A DNA stretch of 45,420 nt, taken from positions 1-45,420 of the forward strand of contig NZ_AQHN01000012.1 of assembly GCF_000359745.1 (NCBI RefSeq), written 5' to 3'. This DNA comes from Rhizobium freirei PRF 81. GTDB taxonomy: Bacteria; Pseudomonadota; Alphaproteobacteria; Rhizobiales; Rhizobiaceae. Of the stretch, positions 42,265 to 45,420 are shown in pieces; position 1 is the stretch's first letter, and every line of letters starts with the position of its first letter. A model generated the notes under the pieces. The model was not told the DNA's origin. It was given only the letters and a program-made list of their open reading frames with translations, and did not search any database. Both the position numbers and the translations under genes were made by a program.

Positions 42265-42987
42265 ATGCATATTCGTCTCATCAATCCCAATTCCACGGCT
42301 TCCATGACGTCACAGGCGCTGGACAGCGCATTAAGGGTCAAGCAGCAGGACACCAAAGTATCGGCGGTGAACCCGCTCGACACCCCCGTCAGCATCGAAG
42401 GCGGTGCGGATGAGGCCGCGGCCGTGCCGGGAATGCTTGCCGAAATCCTCAAGGGCGAGATGCTCGGGGTCGATGCCTATGTCGTTGCCTGCTTCGACGA
42501 TCCCGGCCTTCACGCGGCGCGTGAAGTGGCGCGCGGGCCTGTCGTCGGCATCTGCCAGGCGGCCGTACAGGTGGCCATGACCATCAGCCGCCGCTTCTCG
42601 ATTATCACCACGCTGCCGCGCTCCATCCCGATCATCGAGGATCTGGTGAGCGACTATGGTGCCGAGCGCCATTGCCGCAATGTACGTGCCATCGATCTGC
42701 CGGTTCTTGGTCTGGAGGAGGATCCTGTCGAGGCTGAGCGGCTGCTGGTCGCTGAGATCGAAAGAGCCAAGCGCGAAGATCGCGCCGAAGCTATCATTCT
42801 CGGCTGCGCGGGCATGTCTTCCCTTTGCGACCGGCTGCAGGCGACAACCGGCGTACCGGTTATCGACGGCGTCACGGCCGCCATCAAGCTTGCGGAAGCG
42901 CTCGTCGGCGCAGGCTATACGACGTCCAAGGTCAACGCCTATGATTATCCTCGCGTCAAGGAAATGCCGCGCCGCAACTGCGCCTAA
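42265..42987 (+). CDS. Asp/Glu/hydantoin racemase family protein
   Basis: A 240-residue cofactor-independent racemase-family enzyme with the two catalytic cysteines in VVACFDDPG (Cys76) and IILGCAGMSSL (Cys181). The start MHIRLINPNST is the hallmark of the hydantoin/allantoin racemase branch. It would interconvert enantiomers of a hydantoin, allantoin or related compound so that a stereospecific hydrolase can act on both. Placed beside amidohydrolases and a flavin reductase, it supports a cyclic-ureide or hydantoin-like substrate for region 3. The neighbouring ureidoglycine aminohydrolase further downstream fits the same theme. Maleate-isomerase-type chemistry is a less likely alternative. 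Confidence 0.88.
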   Translation: MHIRLINPNSTASMTSQALDSALRVKQQDTKVSAVNPLDTPVSIEGGADEAAAVPGMLAEILKGEMLGVDAYVVACFDDPGLHAAREVARGPVVGICQAAVQVAMTISRRFSIITTLPRSIPIIEDLVSDYGAERHCRNVRAIDLPVLGLEEDPVEAERLLVAEIERAKREDRAEAIILGCAGMSSLCDRLQATTGVPVIDGVTAAIKLAEALVGAGYTTSKVNAYDYPRVKEMPRRNCA

Positions 42988-43017
42988 CCGATCGTCAACC
43001 GAGAGCGTTCATACCGA

Positions 43018-43767
43018 ATGAACCGGGATTGGGATATTCGATTTGTGCTGCCGTGGCCTATTGCCGGCTCTGTTCTTGGCAGGCCAACGCGGCGGCACCT
43101 ATGGAAGCTGGCCTTGCTCTCCGCATGGCTCCTCCTCGCTATTCTTTACCTTCCTCTTCTTGCTAGTGGTAACTCCATGGATCTTCGATTGCACAATGCG
43201 GCTGCTGTGGACGATGTTGCGGCTATCCGGCGGCTTCTCGCGGGCGGCGCGAATATCGATGCGCGGGACGAGAGCGGCGCGACCGCTTTGCTGGTCGCCA
43301 CGCACGGCAACAAGGTAAATGCCGCACGCGCGCTGATCGAGGCCGGCGCCAACGTCAATGCCAAGGACGATATTCAGGACAGCCCCTATCTCTATTCGGG
43401 CGCCCGCGGCCATCTCGAAATCCTCAAGCTCACGCTTGCCCACGGGGCGGACCTTGCGAGCGTAAACCGTTATGGCGGCACGGCGCTCATTCCGGCATCG
43501 GAGCGCGGTCATGTCGAGACGGTCGATACGCTGATCAAGGCGGGCATCAATGTCGACCACGTCAATCGGCTCGGCTGGACGGCCCTGCTGGAGGCCATTA
43601 TCCTCAGCGACGGAGGTCTTCGCCATCTGCGAATCGTTGAGCTGCTGATCAGCGCTGGGGCGAATGTCAATATCGCTGATCATGAAGGTGTGACACCGTT
43701 GCAGCATGCTCGTGGCCGCAGTTACGACAAGATCGCGGCATTGTTGGAAAAGGCGGGAGCGAAGTGA
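43018..43767 (+). CDS. Membrane-anchored ankyrin-repeat protein
   Basis: A 249-residue protein with a short N-terminal cytoplasmic piece, one membrane helix (about 29-50, LWKLALLSAWLLLAILYLPLLA) and five or six ankyrin repeats filling residues 55-249 (for example NAARALIEAGANVNAKDD, HVETVDTLIKAGINVDHVN, IVELLISAGANVNIADHE). By the positive-inside rule the repeats should be in the periplasm. Ankyrin repeats bind other proteins; no enzymatic domain is seen. It lies between racemase and ureidoglycine aminohydrolase genes in the same direction, but a link with them is not shown. The start ATG 43018 follows a GAGAG-containing leader. Confidence 0.8.
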   Translation: MNRDWDIRFVLPWPIAGSVLGRPTRRHLWKLALLSAWLLLAILYLPLLASGNSMDLRLHNAAAVDDVAAIRRLLAGGANIDARDESGATALLVATHGNKVNAARALIEAGANVNAKDDIQDSPYLYSGARGHLEILKLTLAHGADLASVNRYGGTALIPASERGHVETVDTLIKAGINVDHVNRLGWTALLEAIILSDGGLRHLRIVELLISAGANVNIADHEGVTPLQHARGRSYDKIAALLEKAGAK

Positions 43768-43857
43768 CGCAGTATTAAGGCTTTACGGCCATCCAATAGT
43801 GCGATGGAGGTAAATGCTGGCGCCTCCCGGGAAATACTGAGAACGAAGGGCGAGACG

Positions 43858-44694
43858 ATGCAAAAAATCTATTATTCCTCTCTTGGCGGCCATCCGCCGC
43901 AGAGCGATCTCCTGACGGGGCGAGCCGTCTTCACCGAAGCCTATGCGGTCATTCCCAAAGGGGTCATGCAGGATATCGTCACCAGCTTTCTGCCCTTCTG
44001 GAACGATACGCGCTGCTGGGTAATCGCCCGCCCGCTCTCCGGCTTTGCCGAGACCTTTTCGCAATATGTCATGGAAGTGGCGCCGGGCGGCGGCAGCGAT
44101 CGGCCGGAACAGGATCCGGAAGCCGAAGGCGTGCTCTTCGTCGTCGATGGCGAGATCGAGCTGACGCTGCCGGCCGGCAAGCACGTTCTCCAGCCGGGCG
44201 GCTATGCCTTTCTGCCGCCAGGCCTGAAATGGTCGCTCCACAACCGCTCCGGCAGCCATGCCCGGTTCCACTGGATCCGCAAGGCCTATGAGGCCGTTGA
44301 AGGATTGGATCATCCGGAGCCGCTGATCCTCAACGAGAAAGATATCGCGCCCGCAACCATGCCCGGCACCGAAGGGCGTTGGGCGACGACCCGTTTCGTC
44401 GATCCGTCCGATCTGCGTCACGACATGCATGTGACGATCGTCACCTTGCAGCCGGGCGCCGTCATTCCCTTTGCCGAAACTCATGTCATGGAGCACGGCC
44501 TCTACGTGCTGCAAGGCAAGGCCGTCTATCGCCTGAACCAGGATTGGGTCGAGGTGGAAGCCGGCGACTTCATGTGGCTGCGCGCTTTCTGCCCGCAGGC
44601 ATGCTACGCTGGCGGCCCAGGCCCGTTCCGCTACCTGCTTTACAAAGACGTCAATCGCCATATGACGCTCCGCCCGTTCGGCGCACGTCGTTAA
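43858..44694 (+). CDS. (S)-ureidoglycine aminohydrolase (bicupin, AllE/UGHY type)
   Basis: A 278-residue double-cupin enzyme that converts (S)-ureidoglycine to (S)-ureidoglycolate and ammonia in allantoin breakdown. The N-terminal cupin contains EGVLFVVDGEIEL and LQPGGYAFLPPG. The C-terminal, metal-binding cupin has E207, H209 and H213 in FAETHVMEHGLYVL and Gln247 in CPQACYAGG, matching the Mn ligand set known for the E. coli enzyme. Length is that of the family. ATG 43858 is chosen over 43804 because the conserved YYSSLGGHPPQ block begins there and GAAGGGCGAG precedes it. Allantoinase and allantoate amidohydrolase are not in the window. Confidence 0.88.
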   Translation: MQKIYYSSLGGHPPQSDLLTGRAVFTEAYAVIPKGVMQDIVTSFLPFWNDTRCWVIARPLSGFAETFSQYVMEVAPGGGSDRPEQDPEAEGVLFVVDGEIELTLPAGKHVLQPGGYAFLPPGLKWSLHNRSGSHARFHWIRKAYEAVEGLDHPEPLILNEKDIAPATMPGTEGRWATTRFVDPSDLRHDMHVTIVTLQPGAVIPFAETHVMEHGLYVLQGKAVYRLNQDWVEVEAGDFMWLRAFCPQACYAGGPGPFRYLLYKDVNRHMTLRPFGARR

Positions 44695-44710
44695 GCAGGG
44701 CCAGTTCTCA

Positions 44711-44741
44711 AAAAGCTCGCGCCTTACCGGCGCGGGCTTTT
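44711..44741 (+). terminator. Rho-independent terminator after ureidoglycine aminohydrolase
   Basis: A 13-bp stem (44711-44723 with 44729-44741, one G-T pair) with loop ttacc; the right arm ends GGGCTTTT. It sits 16 bp past the stop, and the A-run on the left makes it potentially bidirectional. Confidence 0.8.
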
Positions 44742-44778
44742 GCATTCTGGACGAAAAACCGCCGGATATTCCTGAACC

Positions 44779-45219
44779 ATGTTCGATCTTGCCGCCTATT
44801 TCGGCCTGTTTCTGGCAGCCTTCGCCGCGGCAACGATCCTGCCCATGCAGTCCGAAGCCGTGCTTGTCGGCATGCTGCTGACCGAGTCCTATCCGGCCGC
44901 CGCGCTTGTTGCCGTCGCGAGCTTAGGCAATGTATTTGGCTCGCTGGTGAATTGGGGCCTCGGGCGCTGGATCGAACGCTTTCGGCATCGGCGGTGGTTC
45001 CCGGTCGGTGAAAGTGCCATGGCGCGGGCACAGAGCTGGTATCGCCGCTACGGGCGATGGTCGCTGCTGGCAAGTTGGCTTCCGGTCGTAGGCGATCCGA
45101 TCACCGTCGTTGCAGGCGCCTTGCGCGAGCCGTTGCCGACGTTTCTCTTGCTGGTCGCCATTGCCAAGGTCGGCCGCTATGCCGTCCTGGCGCTGGCAGC
45201 GACCAGTTTGGCATCGTGA
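44779..45219 (+). CDS. YqaA/DedA-like small inner-membrane protein
   Basis: A 146-residue membrane protein of the SNARE-associated/DedA-related YqaA group. Helices appear at about 5-35 (FGLFLAAFAAATILPMQSEAVLVGML), 40-60 (AAALVAVASLGNVFGSLVNW, with the G-x-x-x-G-x-x-x-N/W motif), 100-118 and 120-143. The acidic residue in MQSEAVLV and the basic loop RWIERFRHRRW plus WYRRYGRWSLLASWLPVVGDPITVVAGA are characteristic. Members are implicated in lipid or undecaprenyl-phosphate handling; a precise role for YqaA is unknown. The start has a weak ribosome-binding site. Confidence 0.85.
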   Translation: MFDLAAYFGLFLAAFAAATILPMQSEAVLVGMLLTESYPAAALVAVASLGNVFGSLVNWGLGRWIERFRHRRWFPVGESAMARAQSWYRRYGRWSLLASWLPVVGDPITVVAGALREPLPTFLLLVAIAKVGRYAVLALAATSLAS

Positions 45220-45264
45220 TGGAATAAGGGGTCGTGCGTAAATCGCACCGCAGCGCCGGAGGCT

Positions 45265-45420
45265 CTAGCAGATCGAGCCCTGGCCAAAGGAATACTCGTG
45301 GGCGATGACGGTGGCGCTTCCGTTTCCGGGTGCTTGATTTTCGATGAAACCGATGACCGTATCCAGGCGGGTGCAAATTTGCTTCGCTGCATATTTCTTG
45401 TCGACAAGTTGAATACAAGG
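45265..45420 (-). CDS. C-terminal end of an unrecognised protein, cut by window edge
   Basis: The minus strand is open from the right edge to a stop at 45265-45267, giving 51 residues that end with FGQGSIC. The translation has balanced composition (LVDKKYAAKQICTRLDTV, ENQAPGNGSATVIAHEY), unlike a random frame in GC-rich DNA. Three cysteines are present. I do not recognise the family. It is convergent with the YqaA-like gene, 45 bp apart. Confidence 0.5.
   Translation of the reverse strand, partial: PCIQLVDKKYAAKQICTRLDTVIGFIENQAPGNGSATVIAHEYSFGQGSIC

Overview
The window looks like a piece of a fast-growing rhizobial genome (Rhizobium/Agrobacterium group, Alphaproteobacteria). The reasons are high GC, gene order dominated by ABC importers and GntR/FCD regulators, a RIME-like double-palindrome intergenic element typical of Rhizobiaceae, and the family composition throughout. 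I see no rRNA, tRNA, CRISPR array, phage or transposase.

Region 1 (78-19908) is a large locus for hydroxyproline/proline and the peptides that carry them. On the left are a divergent LDH2-type reductase (probable delta1-pyrroline-2-carboxylate reductase), alpha-ketoglutaric semialdehyde dehydrogenase, a complete polar amino-acid ABC importer, a DadA-like D-hydroxyproline dehydrogenase and an aconitase-X-type cis-3-hydroxy-L-proline dehydratase. Converging on these from the right is a second operon: proline-racemase-family enzyme, dipeptide-type binding protein, fused double ATPase, two permeases, a proline-iminopeptidase-like hydrolase and an Xaa-Pro aminopeptidase. A GntR/FCD regulator is divergent from it. 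The logic is import of free imino acids plus import of peptides, cytoplasmic release of the imino acid, then epimerisation, dehydration, oxidation or reduction. GTATAC-centred operators occur at three promoters. No gene for the 4-hydroxypyrroline-2-carboxylate deaminase step is present.

Region 2 (19909-30576) is a miscellaneous stretch: a Nudix hydrolase, a (TA)n microsatellite, a family-2 glycosyltransferase, a decayed FCD regulator with two single-base frameshifts, an acetyl-CoA hydrolase/CoA-transferase, small unknown genes, a two-gene RND efflux system without an outer-membrane partner, and an alpha/beta hydrolase.

Region 3 (30630-42987) is a second catabolic island built around an Opp/Dpp-type importer (binding protein, two permeases, two ATPases). 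It has three different metal-dependent amidohydrolase-superfamily proteins, a flavin reductase, an Asp/Glu/hydantoin racemase and its own GntR/FCD regulator. The motif ATTGTCNACAAT recurs at the three promoter regions. The substrate is unknown; a cyclic amide, ureide or N-heterocycle is my inference. One amidohydrolase has lost the usual HxH metal motif. This is the best candidate here for an undescribed pathway.

Region 4 (43018-45420) holds a membrane-anchored ankyrin-repeat protein, an (S)-ureidoglycine aminohydrolase, a YqaA/DedA-like membrane protein and the C-terminal end of an unrecognised gene cut by the window edge. Functional names rest on motifs and family resemblance read by eye; no database search was run.
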